Source of the DNA: HyVt-443 sp964544655
GTDB lineage: Bacteria; Pseudomonadota; Gammaproteobacteria; Chromatiales; Chromatiaceae
Length of the DNA stretch: 64,000 bases
Reading direction: 5' to 3'
NCBI GenBank assembly: GCA_964544655.1
Contig: CAZJCM010000010.1
Coordinates: forward strand, 1-64,000
Part shown: piece after piece, positions 34,792 to 43,210 of the stretch
How positions within the stretch are numbered: position 1 is the stretch's first letter
Layout: each line of letters starts with the position of its first letter
Notes under the pieces: model-generated
Seen by the model: only the letters and a program-made list of their open reading frames with translations
Databases searched by the model: none
What the model was told of the DNA's origin: nothing
Program-made: the position numbers and the translations under genes

Positions 34792-35217
34792 TTATTTTCC
34801 ATACAGCTGCTCCGGATCGATCAACGGCTCGCTGTCCACCACCACCTGGTCACCCTCTACCAGATTGTAGAAACAGCTGCGCCGGCCGGTATGGCAGGCG
34901 GGCCCGGTCTGATCCACCCGCAGCAGAATGGTGTCGCCGTCGCAATCGAAGCGCATCTCCTTGAGCAACTGCACCTGGCCGGACGACTCCCCCTTGCGCC
35001 ACATCTTCTGGCGTGAGCGGGACCAGTAGCAGACCCGCCCTTTTTCCAGGGTCTCTTCCAGCGCCGCCCGGTTCATCCAGGCCATCATCAGTACCTCACC
35101 ACTGTCATATTGCTGCGCAATGGCCGGAATCAGACCGTCTGCATTGTAGGGTAGATCGTCCAGCACCTGCTGCAGCGGCAGGCCCTCCCCCCGCTTCATC
35201 TTTTCTGTCTGTTTCAT
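34792..35217 (-). CDS. hisI: Phosphoribosyl-AMP cyclohydrolase
   Basis: 141 residues from the ATG at 35217. Signature MAWMNRAALEETLEKGRVCY, WSRSRQKMWRKGESSG, zinc/magnesium residues in RFDCDGDTILLRV and TGPACHTGRRSCFY. It is the HisI-only form with no HisE domain. Third step of histidine synthesis. It stands apart from other his genes. The frame is open to 35319, but homology starts near the chosen ATG. Confidence 0.94.
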   Translation of the reverse strand: MKQTEKMKRGEGLPLQQVLDDLPYNADGLIPAIAQQYDSGEVLMMAWMNRAALEETLEKGRVCYWSRSRQKMWRKGESSGQVQLLKEMRFDCDGDTILLRVDQTGPACHTGRRSCFYNLVEGDQVVVDSEPLIDPEQLYGK

Positions 35218-35272
35218 CACTTTCACACGTTTGGTCAGTTTGACCCATCTTACCACTCTAACCCGGCACTGG

Positions 35273-35281
35273 TGATATACT
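35273..35281 (+). promoter_or_regulatory. Extended -10 promoter of fur
   Basis: TGATATACT combines a TG extension with a TATACT hexamer, 37 bp before the fur ATG. No -35 at the usual distance, as is common for extended -10 promoters. Confidence 0.5.
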
Positions 35282-35318
35282 GATCTCCAGCATCCACCCC
35301 GGGAGAAGACTCCCCGCA

Positions 35319-35765
35319 ATGAATGAAATCACGCAAAAGCTGAAACAGGCCGGGTTGAAAGTCACCCTGCCGCGCATCAAGATCCTGGAGATCCTGGCGC
35401 ACAGCGCCGGCCAGCATGCCAGCGCAGAGGATATCTACAAGCTATTGCTGCAGCAGGGAGAGGACGTAGGCGTGGCCACCATCTACCGGGTCCTCACTCA
35501 GTGCGCCGATGCCGGACTCATCCGGCGCCTGCAGTTCGAGGGCGGTCGGGCCGTGTTCGAACTCGCCGCCACCGATCATCATGACCACCTGGTCTGTGTC
35601 CGCTGCGGAAAAGTCGAAGAGTTTCACGACGACCTGATCGAGGCCCGGCAGCAGCAGATCGCCAGCCAGGCGGGGTTCGAGATCGAGGAGCACAGCATGG
35701 TGCTCTATGGCCTGTGCCCCCAGTGCCGCAAGCAGGCCGGGCACCAGGCATCAGCAGACCAGTAG
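35319..35765 (+). CDS. fur: Ferric uptake regulator Fur
   Basis: 148 residues. Typical Fur: LKQAGLKVTLPRIKILEILA, VGVATIYRVLTQCADAGLI, then metal sites HHDHLVCVRCGKVEEFHDD and the CPQCRK zinc site near the end. It represses iron-uptake genes when bound to Fe2+. It is divergent from hisI. A second Fur-family protein at 28716 lacks the cysteine pairs, so the two likely have different signals. Confidence 0.96.
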   Translation: MNEITQKLKQAGLKVTLPRIKILEILAHSAGQHASAEDIYKLLLQQGEDVGVATIYRVLTQCADAGLIRRLQFEGGRAVFELAATDHHDHLVCVRCGKVEEFHDDLIEARQQQIASQAGFEIEEHSMVLYGLCPQCRKQAGHQASADQ

Positions 35766-35786
35766 ACCGACAGCCGCACCCTTCCT

Positions 35787-36125
35787 ATGCCGATCATGCG
35801 TATTTTCAGGATCACATTCATCAACCAGGGCAAACTTTACCTGCTCTATGCCGAAAGCGTGCGCCAAGCAGATATCTATGGCTTCGTCGAGATAGAGGGG
35901 CTGGTATTCGGTGAATCCAGCACCCTGGTAGTGGACCCCACCGAAGAGCGGTTGAAAAGCGAATTCAACGGCGTCAGCCGCACCCTGATTCCGATGCATG
36001 CCATCGTCCGTATCGATGAAGTGGAGAAGCGGGGACAGAGCAAAATCCTCGAACTGGACCAGGATGCCACGGTGACGCCTTTTCCCAACCCATTCTACAA
36101 CCCCGGAAAAAAACGGGATCCCTGA
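35787..36125 (+). CDS. DUF1820 family protein
   Basis: 112 residues. Matches the conserved small DUF1820 family: RIFRITFINQGKLYLLYAES, DIYGFVEIEGLVFGE, and the end FPNPFYNPGKKRDP. Soluble, no signal peptide. Function is not established. A second ATG at 35796 is possible. It follows fur by 21 bp and may share its transcript. Confidence 0.88.
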   Translation: MPIMRIFRITFINQGKLYLLYAESVRQADIYGFVEIEGLVFGESSTLVVDPTEERLKSEFNGVSRTLIPMHAIVRIDEVEKRGQSKILELDQDATVTPFPNPFYNPGKKRDP

Positions 36126-36208
36126 ACTGTATGCATCAGGCCAGCCAGAACGTTCACCTGAAACGTGCGATGGATGACCGGACGCCCACCCTGATACCGG
36201 TATCGACC

Positions 36209-36550
36209 ATGAAAGAAAAAGAATACGAATCCATCAGACAGCAACTATTGAAGCGCCGGGATGAACTGAACCAGCGCATTCACGAAATCACACAGAATGT
36301 GCGCCATGCCGATGCCCCCCTCTCTTCCGATTTCTCGGAACAGGCGACGGAACGGGAAAACGAAGAAGTACTGGACGCTCTCGGCGAGGCCGGACGCCAG
36401 GAGCTGAGTCAGGTCAACCGGACCCTGGCCCGAATCGACAGTGGTGAATACGGCATCTGTGCAGCCTGCGGAGAACCGATTCCCGAGGAGCGCCTGGCCA
36501 TCCTGCCCAACTCCGAGTACTGCGTGGCTTGCGCGGAAAAACAGGGATGA
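36209..36550 (+). CDS. TraR/DksA family C4 zinc-finger protein
   Basis: 113 residues from the ATG at 36209. N-terminal coiled coil (YESIRQQLLKRRDELNQRI), then the DksA/TraR zinc finger with four cysteines: ICAACGEPI and YCVACAEKQG. It is shorter than DksA and lacks a clear DxxDxA tip, like the small YbiI-type members. It may bind the RNA polymerase secondary channel. The frame is open upstream to 36131 with ATGs at 36131 and 36170; the ribosome signals are weak for all. Confidence 0.85.
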   Translation: MKEKEYESIRQQLLKRRDELNQRIHEITQNVRHADAPLSSDFSEQATERENEEVLDALGEAGRQELSQVNRTLARIDSGEYGICAACGEPIPEERLAILPNSEYCVACAEKQG

Positions 36551-36918
36551 GCAATCCGGCGGGCCGGGATTGCCTGCCATCCCGGCAGCCTGTCACCTGG
36601 CAAGGCTGCGGCAACGGCATCCCAATTGCATATCTTGCTATTCAGCTGCCATGAGGATTCGGCACAAATCGCTGTAAATATGTCCATGTACGCTCGACGG
36701 CGGCATCTCGGAGACTGCTCCTGCGTTGCTCTATCTCCCCACATCCATGTGGGCCGCTTGCCACCGACGTTTCCTCCAGAAACACCCGCTGACAGCAATG
36801 CTCACGAAGTTATGTAAGATCAAGTCCAACAACAGCGGACCATTGCGAATCCTCATTGCCCGGCAAACCACTCGAGGTACACATTGTATGCCTCAGAACA
36901 CCGATGAGGCCCGAGGTC
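36551..36918. other. 368-bp intergenic region with palindromic repeats
   Basis: Contains CCCACAT-CC-ATGTGGG at 36738-36753, a perfect hairpin, and the core GACGTTTCCTCCAGAAACACC around 36764-36786, related in reverse to the repeat at 32.5 kb. Small frames have no good ribosome sites. The right end must hold the ankyrin-lipoprotein promoter. Confidence 0.5.
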
Positions 36919-37479
36919 ATGCAATTCCCCATTTCCCGTCTGCTGTCATCCCTCTTCATTCTTGCCCTGTCCGCCTGCAGCCAGGTGCCGGATACGGCAA
37001 CGGAGGAGCAGCAGGCAGCCCTGATCACCGCAGCGGAGGAGGGCAACCTGCAGCGCATCGACGGCCTCATAGCCGCAACCAATCAGGTGGACGTGCGTGA
37101 CGCCTGCCAATGGACACCGCTGATGAAAGCCGCCCTCTATGGCCACACCCAGGTGGTGCAACGCCTGCTGGCAGCTGGCGCCCGGCCGGACCTGGGCGAC
37201 AAAGGCAGCTACACCGCCCTGATGCTGGCCGCCTCCAACAACCACGAGGCGGTGGTGCGGCTGCTACTGGACAAAGGCGCGGACCCCAACCACCGGGAGA
37301 CCACCCATGGCTGGACGGCTCTGATCTGGGCAGCCAAACGGGGACACCAGGCCACGGTCAAGACACTGCTGGCGGCTGGCGCAGATCCCACCATCGAGGA
37401 TGACAAGGGCTATACCGCCGCAGACTGGGCACGGGAAAAACAGCAATCTGCCGTGCTTCAGCTGTTATCCGGAAAATGA
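36919..37479 (+). CDS. Ankyrin-repeat lipoprotein
   Basis: 186 residues from the ATG at 36919. A signal peptide with lipobox LSAC (SLFILALSACSQ) is followed by about four ankyrin repeats (WTPLMKAALYGHTQVVQRLL, YTALMLAASNNHEAVVRLLL, WTALIWAAKRGHQATVKTLL, YTAADWAREKQQSAVLQLL). It should be anchored at the outer or inner membrane facing the periplasm, where it may bind a partner protein. Partner unknown. GAGG lies 9 bp upstream of the start. Confidence 0.88.
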   Translation: MQFPISRLLSSLFILALSACSQVPDTATEEQQAALITAAEEGNLQRIDGLIAATNQVDVRDACQWTPLMKAALYGHTQVVQRLLAAGARPDLGDKGSYTALMLAASNNHEAVVRLLLDKGADPNHRETTHGWTALIWAAKRGHQATVKTLLAAGADPTIEDDKGYTAADWAREKQQSAVLQLLSGK

Positions 37480-37614
37480 CCCACGCGTATGCACCTACCC
37501 AGTAATCCATAAGAGGTCGAGTGGAATGGTATCGGCCGCCATGCAGGATTCAACCCCAGGCCATCAAGCATCCGGTACTTGGTTCCGATACATAAACAAG
37601 GGTAGGATGTCCTC

Positions 37615-37929
37615 ATGAACAGAAAACAGCGTATAGAACAGGTAATCCGCGAAACCCTGCAACCGCTACAGTTGGAGGTGACCGATGAGACCCACCTCCA
37701 CAGCGTACCGGCCGGCTCCCAGTCTCACTACAAGGTGCTGGTGGTCAGCGAGCGGTTCGAAAAGCAGTCCCTGGTCAAGCGGCACCGCCAGATCAATGAG
37801 CTGCTCAAGGCAGAGTTTGCCAACGGTCTGCACGCCCTGGCGTTGCATACCCTGACGCCTCAGGAGTGGTTCGACAAGGGGGGCATCGCCCCCGACACCC
37901 CTGAATGCCTTGGCGGCGCAAAATCCTAG
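37615..37929 (+). CDS. bolA: BolA family protein
   Basis: 104 residues. BolA fold: MNRKQRIEQVIRETLQPLQL, HLHSVPAGSQSHYKVLVVSE, KRHRQINELLKAEFANGLHA, LTLTPQEW-type end LHTLTPQEWF. The conserved His in RHRQINELL is present. BolA proteins pair with monothiol glutaredoxins in Fe-S cluster and iron homeostasis and influence cell shape. It is followed 26 bp later by a membrane protein. Confidence 0.94.
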   Translation: MNRKQRIEQVIRETLQPLQLEVTDETHLHSVPAGSQSHYKVLVVSERFEKQSLVKRHRQINELLKAEFANGLHALALHTLTPQEWFDKGGIAPDTPECLGGAKS

Positions 37930-37955
37930 AACGACAGCCTGACAGGAACCGAAAG

Positions 37956-38327
37956 ATGACCGTCTGCAGTAAAATCAAGGGATATGCACGGCATCACGAG
38001 TGGGTAGCCGACTTCTCATCCTTGCTGGCCGTGGTGTTGTTGTTCGGCTCCATCTGGTTTGCCATCTATCGACAGACCGCCATCCTCGACTGGATGGGAC
38101 AGAACGCGTTCCTCTATGGACCAGCCATCATCCTGCTCATCATGCTGGATATCCTGCTCATCTTCGTCCTGCTCAACATCGGCGCCGTCCGTTTCAATGA
38201 AGAAGGGGAAGAGGAACGAGGCTGTTTCCACACCTTTCGCGGTCGCCGGCATGGAGGCTTCTCACTCGGCACCGCGTTCCACAACTGGATCGATCACATC
38301 GAGCATGTCAATAAAAAGCACCGTTGA
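37956..38327 (+). CDS. Membrane protein of unknown function
   Basis: 123 residues from the ATG at 37956 with two hydrophobic helices (SSLLAVVLLFGSIWFAIY and GPAIILLIMLDILLIFVLL) and a basic, His-rich tail (RGRRHGGFSLGTAFHNWIDH). AGGA lies 9 bp upstream. Not recognised. It sits between bolA and the TRAP operon; either link is possible. Confidence 0.75.
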   Translation: MTVCSKIKGYARHHEWVADFSSLLAVVLLFGSIWFAIYRQTAILDWMGQNAFLYGPAIILLIMLDILLIFVLLNIGAVRFNEEGEEERGCFHTFRGRRHGGFSLGTAFHNWIDHIEHVNKKHR

Positions 38328-38397
38328 CAGCCGCCATGATCAGGCCGGTTCCGCGGCGCGGCCGCGAGCCGGCGCCGGCGGCTCTGGAAGGCCAGCG

Positions 38398-39237
38398 GTG
38401 CTGCACCGGCTCATCGTATCCATATTGCTCGCACTCCTTGTTACCGGATGCACATCCCTGGCGACCCATCGCCTGGCCGGCAGCCTCTCCAACGCCATGC
38501 TCAACCAGAATGACCCGGAAACCGTACGGGCCGGTGCCCCAGCCTACCTGCTGTTGCTGGATGGGTTGATCGAAGAGAGTCCGGGCGATCAAAAGATGCT
38601 GCTGGCCGGTGCCCGGCTGTACAGCGCTTATGCCGGTGGCCTGGTAAAGCAGCCGTCCCGTGCCAAGCGGCTGTCGGATCGTGCCAGAGACTATGCCAGC
38701 CGCGCCCTGTGCAGCCAGGCAGCGGAAGTATGTGCCACCATGAACGGGGGGCCTTTCCAGCCATTCGCCACTGCGGTCGATGACGTGGACGATGCACTGA
38801 TCGAGCCGCTCTATACCCTTGGCATCAGCTGGGCGACATGGATTCAGGCCCGTAGCGGCGATTGGAACGCCCTGGCCGATCTCCCCAAGGTGGAATATCT
38901 GCTGCAACGGGTGATCGATCTGGATCCCTCCCACGACCGCGGCCGAGCCCAGCTCTACCTGGGGGTGATGCGCACCCAGCTGCCGCCGGCACTCGGCGGC
39001 AAGCCGGAGCAGGGGCGTCGCCATTTCGAACTTGCCATACGCTACTCCAACGGCCGGGACTTGATGGCCAAGGTGGAATTCGCTCGGCGCTATGCCAGGC
39101 TGTCCTTCGACCAGGAACTCCACGACCGGCTGCTACATGAGGTGTTGGATGCAGATCCCAAAGAGCCGGGGCTGACCCTGAGCAACGTACTTGCGCAGCA
39201 ACAGGCCGAGGCCTTGCTGCACGACGACTATTTTTAG
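38398..39237 (+). CDS. TRAP transporter TatT component lipoprotein
   Basis: 279 residues from a GTG with GGAAGG 6 bp upstream. Leader LIVSILLALLVTGC ends in a lipobox, then the TatT pattern (LNQNDPETVRAGAPAYLLLL, DGLIEESPGDQKMLLAGARL, KRLSDRARDYASRAL). TatT is a helical repeat lipoprotein that makes a trimer and pairs with the substrate-binding subunit in TRAP-TPAT systems, first described in Treponema. It is directly followed by DctP, DctQ and DctM. Confidence 0.85.
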   Translation: MLHRLIVSILLALLVTGCTSLATHRLAGSLSNAMLNQNDPETVRAGAPAYLLLLDGLIEESPGDQKMLLAGARLYSAYAGGLVKQPSRAKRLSDRARDYASRALCSQAAEVCATMNGGPFQPFATAVDDVDDALIEPLYTLGISWATWIQARSGDWNALADLPKVEYLLQRVIDLDPSHDRGRAQLYLGVMRTQLPPALGGKPEQGRRHFELAIRYSNGRDLMAKVEFARRYARLSFDQELHDRLLHEVLDADPKEPGLTLSNVLAQQQAEALLHDDYF

Positions 39238-39242
39238 GTAGA

Positions 39243-40265
39243 ATGACCATGTTGCACTCCCCCACCCGTCCCTCCCGCCTTGGCCTGCTGGTACTCCTGC
39301 TCGGCCTGCTGCTCAGTTTCCAGGCCCCGGCCGTGACACTGAAGATCGCCACCCTGGTGCCAGACGGAACCAGCTGGATGCAGGCGATGCGTGGTGCCGC
39401 GAAGGAGATACTGAAGCGTACCGATGGGCGGGTGAAACTGCGCTTCTATCCGGGTGGCGTGATGGGCAATGACAAGAGCGTCCTGCGCAAGATCCGCGCC
39501 GGCCAACTGCACGGCGGCGCCCTCACCGCCGGCGGTCTGGCCGCCATTCACAAAGACATCCAGATCTACGCTCTGCCATTCCTGTTCCGTTCATTCCAGG
39601 AAGTGGATGCGATTCGGCATGAGTTCGACCGGGTGATCATCGATGACCTGCGCAGCAAGGGCTTCATCAGCTATGGCCTGAGCGAAGCGGGCTTCGTCTA
39701 CCTGATGTCGCGCACGCCGATCACCGATATCGAGCAGCTGCGGCAACACAAGGTCTGGTCCCCGGAGGGTGATCAGGTCAGCCTGATGTCGTTCCGCGCC
39801 ATCGGCGTAACACCTATCCCGCTCCCCATGACCGACGTCCTGACCGGTCTGCAGACCGGCCTGATAGACACCATCGCTTCCTCCCCGGCAGGTGCCATTG
39901 CCTTGCAATGGCACACCCAGGTGAAATATCTCACCGACACGCCTCTGCTATACCTGTACGGCACCCTCGTACTGAAGGAACAAGCCCTGAAACGGCTCTC
40001 CGACGGTGACCGGAAGATCGTGCGCGAAGTGTTGACCGAAGCCATAGAGCGCATCAGCAAAGAGACCCGGCAGGACAACCAGCAGGCCCGGCAGGCATTA
40101 CAGAAGCAGGGCATCCGCTTCATCACCCCGGACCCGGAGGCCCAACTGCAGTGGCAGCAGATCGTTGCCGACTCGATACAGCAGATGGGGCGCAAGGGCG
40201 TATTCAGCCCGGCGCTGCTGCAACGGATCCAACAGCAGCTGGAACGGCTGCGGAAAAACAAATAG
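39243..40265 (+). CDS. TRAP transporter substrate-binding protein (DctP family)
   Basis: 340 residues. Signal peptide (LGLLVLLLGLLLSFQAPA), then DctP pattern: LKIATLVPDGTSWMQAM, VKLRFYPGGVMGNDKSVLRK, GQLHGGALTAGGLAAI, and LMSRTPITDIEQLRQHKVW. The ligand cannot be read from the sequence; organic acids are usual for DctP, but TatT-linked members may bind hydrophobic ligands. It is 5 bp from TatT and expected to work with it. Confidence 0.92.
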   Translation: MTMLHSPTRPSRLGLLVLLLGLLLSFQAPAVTLKIATLVPDGTSWMQAMRGAAKEILKRTDGRVKLRFYPGGVMGNDKSVLRKIRAGQLHGGALTAGGLAAIHKDIQIYALPFLFRSFQEVDAIRHEFDRVIIDDLRSKGFISYGLSEAGFVYLMSRTPITDIEQLRQHKVWSPEGDQVSLMSFRAIGVTPIPLPMTDVLTGLQTGLIDTIASSPAGAIALQWHTQVKYLTDTPLLYLYGTLVLKEQALKRLSDGDRKIVREVLTEAIERISKETRQDNQQARQALQKQGIRFITPDPEAQLQWQQIVADSIQQMGRKGVFSPALLQRIQQQLERLRKNK

Positions 40266-40301
40266 CCGATCCGGCATGAACCCGCACCAGCGCCGCCGCC
40301 G

Positions 40302-40793
40302 ATGAACAGCAGATTCCAGCGTCTCCTGCGTCTGTTGCTGCTCCTGGAGGACGGGCTGCTGGCCAGCACACTGGGCCTGATGATACTGCTCGCTGCGCTG
40401 CAGATACTGCTGCGCAATGCCTGGGCGACCGGCATCAGCTGGGGCGATCCGGTGCTGCGGGTACTGGTGCTCTGGGTAACCCTGCTCGGCGCCATGGCGG
40501 CGACCCGGGACCACAACCACATCCGGATCGATCTCCTTTCCCGCTACCTTCCAGCGCGGGCATCACGATGGAGCCGCCGCATCAGCGATCTGTTCGCGGC
40601 CGGGGTCTGCGCCCTGCTGGCCTGGCACAGTGGCCGTTTCGTCTTTTTCGAGTGGCAAGACGGCAGCATCCTGTTCGCCCATGTCCCGGCCTGGGTGTGT
40701 GAGCTGATCATGCCCCTGGGCTTCGCCATCATGGCGCTGCGCTTCCTGCTCAGCAGCGCCCTCGGTGGTCCGGCGGAGGAGTCACCGCCATGA
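40302..40793 (+). CDS. TRAP transporter small permease (DctQ family)
   Basis: 163 residues, four membrane helices (LASTLGLMILLAALQILL, DPVLRVLVLWVTLLGAMAAT, DLFAAGVCALLAWHSGRF, and the last near 130). The DctQ hallmark is RNAWATGISWGDPVLRVLVL with MAATRDHNHIRIDLLSRYL. It overlaps the dctM start by 4 bp (ATGA). Confidence 0.93.
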   Translation: MNSRFQRLLRLLLLLEDGLLASTLGLMILLAALQILLRNAWATGISWGDPVLRVLVLWVTLLGAMAATRDHNHIRIDLLSRYLPARASRWSRRISDLFAAGVCALLAWHSGRFVFFEWQDGSILFAHVPAWVCELIMPLGFAIMALRFLLSSALGGPAEESPP

Positions 40794-42067
40794 TCATCAG
40801 CGGCCTGCTGCTCCTGCTGTTGGCACTGTTCGGGGCCCCCCTGTTCAGCATCATCGCCGCCAGCGCCATGCTCGGCTTTCAGCGTTCGGATATCGACCTG
40901 TCGGTGGTGGCCATCGAGTTCTACCGCATCGCCGAGACACCGGTACTGCTGGCCATCCCGTTATTCACCTTCGCCGGCTACCTGCTCAGTGAAAGCGATG
41001 CACCCAAGCGCCTGGTGCGCCTGACCCAGGCGCTGCTCGGCTGGTTACCGGGAGGGCTGGCCATGGTGGCCCTGCTCGCCTGCGCCCTGTTCACCGCCTT
41101 CACCGGCGCCTCCGGCGTAACCATCGTGGCCCTCGGCGCCCTGCTCTACCCAGCGCTTACCCAGGCCGGTTACCGGGAGAACTTCAGCCTCGGCCTGGTC
41201 ACCACCTCCGGCAGCCTGGGCCTGCTGTTCGCGCCGGCTCTGCCGCTGATCCTCTACGCCGTCATCGCCCAGCAGCTTGGCATCGGCGGGAATATCACGG
41301 TGGACGCCATGTTCCTGGCCGGCATCCTGCCCGGTCTGCTGATGCTGGCCCTGCTGGTTGCCTGGAGCCTCTGGTCCAGCCGCGGCCTGCCCCTCTCCCG
41401 CTTTTCCAGCCACGAGGCCCTGGCTGCCCTGCGTGAATCCCTGTGGGAGCTGCCGCTGCCGCTGGTGGTGCTGGGCGGGGTCTACAGCGGCTACTTCGCC
41501 ATCTCGGAAGCGGCGGCGGTGACCGCACTCTATGTGTTGATCGTGGAAGTGGGGATCAAGCGCGAGATCTCCCTGCGCCGGCTGCCCGGGGTGATGCGGG
41601 AGTCGATGGTGCTGGTGGGCGGCATCCTGGTGATCCTCGGCGTCTCCCTCGCCTCCACCAATTACCTGATCGACGCGGAGGTCCCCAGCCGACTGTTCGA
41701 CTGGATACGTGGCCTGGTCAGTGACCAGCTCACCTTCCTGATCCTGCTCAACCTGTTCCTGCTGATCCTCGGCACCATGCTGGATATCTTCTCCGCCCTG
41801 GTGCTGATGGTGCCCCTGTTGCTGCCTGTGGCCATCGGCTACGACATCGACCCCGTGCACTTGGGCATCATCTTCCTCGCCAACATGCAGATCGGCTACT
41901 TTACTCCGCCGGTGGGGATGAACCTGTTCATCGCCAGCTACCGTTTCAACAAGCCAATATTGCAACTCTACCGCGCCACCCTGCCCTGGTTCCTGATCCT
42001 GCTGGTGGCAGTGCTGATCATCACCTACTGGCCGGCGCTGTCGCTGCTGCTGCCGGGGCGGATATGA
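40790..42067 (+). CDS. TRAP transporter large permease (DctM family)
   Basis: 425 residues with about 12 membrane helices. Conserved segments: VAIEFYRIAETPVLLAIPLF, ALFTAFTGASGVTIVALG, FSLGLVTTSGSLGLLFAPAL, and MQIGYFTPPVGMNLFIAS. It is the ion-coupled transport subunit, normally Na+-driven. Last gene of the TatT-DctP-DctQ-DctM operon; a large hairpin follows. Confidence 0.95.
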   Translation: MIISGLLLLLLALFGAPLFSIIAASAMLGFQRSDIDLSVVAIEFYRIAETPVLLAIPLFTFAGYLLSESDAPKRLVRLTQALLGWLPGGLAMVALLACALFTAFTGASGVTIVALGALLYPALTQAGYRENFSLGLVTTSGSLGLLFAPALPLILYAVIAQQLGIGGNITVDAMFLAGILPGLLMLALLVAWSLWSSRGLPLSRFSSHEALAALRESLWELPLPLVVLGGVYSGYFAISEAAAVTALYVLIVEVGIKREISLRRLPGVMRESMVLVGGILVILGVSLASTNYLIDAEVPSRLFDWIRGLVSDQLTFLILLNLFLLILGTMLDIFSALVLMVPLLLPVAIGYDIDPVHLGIIFLANMQIGYFTPPVGMNLFIASYRFNKPILQLYRATLPWFLILLVAVLIITYWPALSLLLPGRI

Positions 42068-42108
42068 TGCTGCCGCCCTTGGAGCCGACCAGAAAATGCA
42101 TCGGGCGA

Positions 42109-42229
42109 CTCTGACCGGCGACGACTAAGGATACCTCTCCGGGGACGCCGTGAACCCATCCCTGGGGGCTTCGCGGCGGCATCCCTGCCGCCGAGACCCC
42201 TTCGAGGTATCCCCAGCCGCCGGTCAGAG
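42109..42229. repeat. Long stem-loop between convergent dctM and yhcC-like genes
   Basis: CTCTGACCGGCG (42109-42120) pairs with CGCCGGTCAGAG (42218-42229), GGATACCTC (42129-42137) with GAGGTATCC (42204-42212), and a CGGCGGC-ATCCCT-GCCGCCG hairpin tops it (42174-42193). The whole structure is about 120 bp. It may be a bidirectional terminator or a member of a mobile intergenic palindrome family. Confidence 0.7.
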
Positions 42230-42238
42230 CCGGACAGG

Positions 42239-43210
42239 TTATTTGGCCGGTCTTGCAACCGGTCGATAGCAACTGCCCTGGCCACCGGCCTGGGCCAGCT
42301 GCTGCCGGATATGGTTGCCCGGACGCATCTTCTCCCGCGTCCAGGCAGGGGCCATCAGTTCGTCCCAGCGGCTGGCCACAGCCGCCAGCCGCTGCACCGC
42401 GATTTGGGGCGACAGGTGTTGCAGGAACAGCACCACCCGTCTGCTGTACTCCTCCAACGTCAATGGCTCGAACCCACCCTGTTGATAGAGCCGGGCCAGC
42501 GGCGTGTTGGCCAACACATGCAGGTTGTGCAGTTTCACATTCTGTACCGGCAGGCCATTGAGCAGTTCCGCGGTCTGCCGGATCTCCCGGTCGCTTTCGT
42601 GGGGCAGACCAAAGATCAGATGCACCCCTATGTCCACCCCGGTCGCATCATGCAGGCGCCGGATGGCATCCAGTGAACAGGCCGCATCGTGTCCCCGCTG
42701 CAGGAACAGCAGATGGTGATCGAACAGGCTCTGTACCCCCAACTCCACCATCACATAAGTTCGCTCATGGGTCTCTCTCAACAGCGGCATGATCCGGGCG
42801 GGCAGACAGTCGGGGCGGGTGCCCAGCACCAGGCCACAGATCTGTTCCTGGGCCAGCGCAGTATCGAAACGCTGGCGCAACTGGGCCACCCGGCCGAAGG
42901 TGTTGGTATAGGCCTGAAAATAGACCAGGAAGCGCTCTGCCCGGTAACGCCGGGCGATGCGCTCCCGGTTGATCCGGATCTGCTCGGCCAGCGGTAGTTC
43001 CCGCTGCAGATGATAGGCGGCAGAGCCCCATTCATCACAAAACAGGCAGGGCAGCAGCCGGCCATTGGGCTGGCGGTTGGGGCAGCTCTCGGCCACGCTC
43101 ACCGAGATCTTGTACACTTTGTGGCCAAAGCGTTCCCGGTAGTAGCGACTGATGGGATAGTAAGGCGTTTTCACATCGACGGTGATGCCACGGTTAGCCG
43201 AGCAGCGCAT
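42239..43210 (-). CDS. TIGR01212/YhcC family radical SAM protein
   Basis: 323 residues. Radical SAM proteins of the YhcC type are recognised by RFGHKVYKISVSVAESCPNR, then CLFCDEWGS; the cluster cysteines are in CPNRQPNGRLLPCLFC, an expanded spacing usual for this family. FLVYFQAYTNTFGRV and VMVELGVQSLFDHHLLFLQRG are conserved core segments. Function unknown, perhaps linked to RNA modification. It overlaps the deacetylase gene by 17 bp. Confidence 0.9.
   Translation of the reverse strand: MRCSANRGITVDVKTPYYPISRYYRERFGHKVYKISVSVAESCPNRQPNGRLLPCLFCDEWGSAAYHLQRELPLAEQIRINRERIARRYRAERFLVYFQAYTNTFGRVAQLRQRFDTALAQEQICGLVLGTRPDCLPARIMPLLRETHERTYVMVELGVQSLFDHHLLFLQRGHDAACSLDAIRRLHDATGVDIGVHLIFGLPHESDREIRQTAELLNGLPVQNVKLHNLHVLANTPLARLYQQGGFEPLTLEEYSRRVVLFLQHLSPQIAVQRLAAVASRWDELMAPAWTREKMRPGNHIRQQLAQAGGQGSCYRPVARPAK

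Noticed and set aside
32926..35016. 696-residue plus-strand frame opposite pyrC, gloB and hisI
   Set aside because: It is an antisense shadow crossing three well-supported genes; composition follows their codon complement.
35240..35281. TTGACC at 35240 as the -35 of the fur promoter
   Set aside because: It is 30 bp from the -10, too far; an extended -10 explains the site better.
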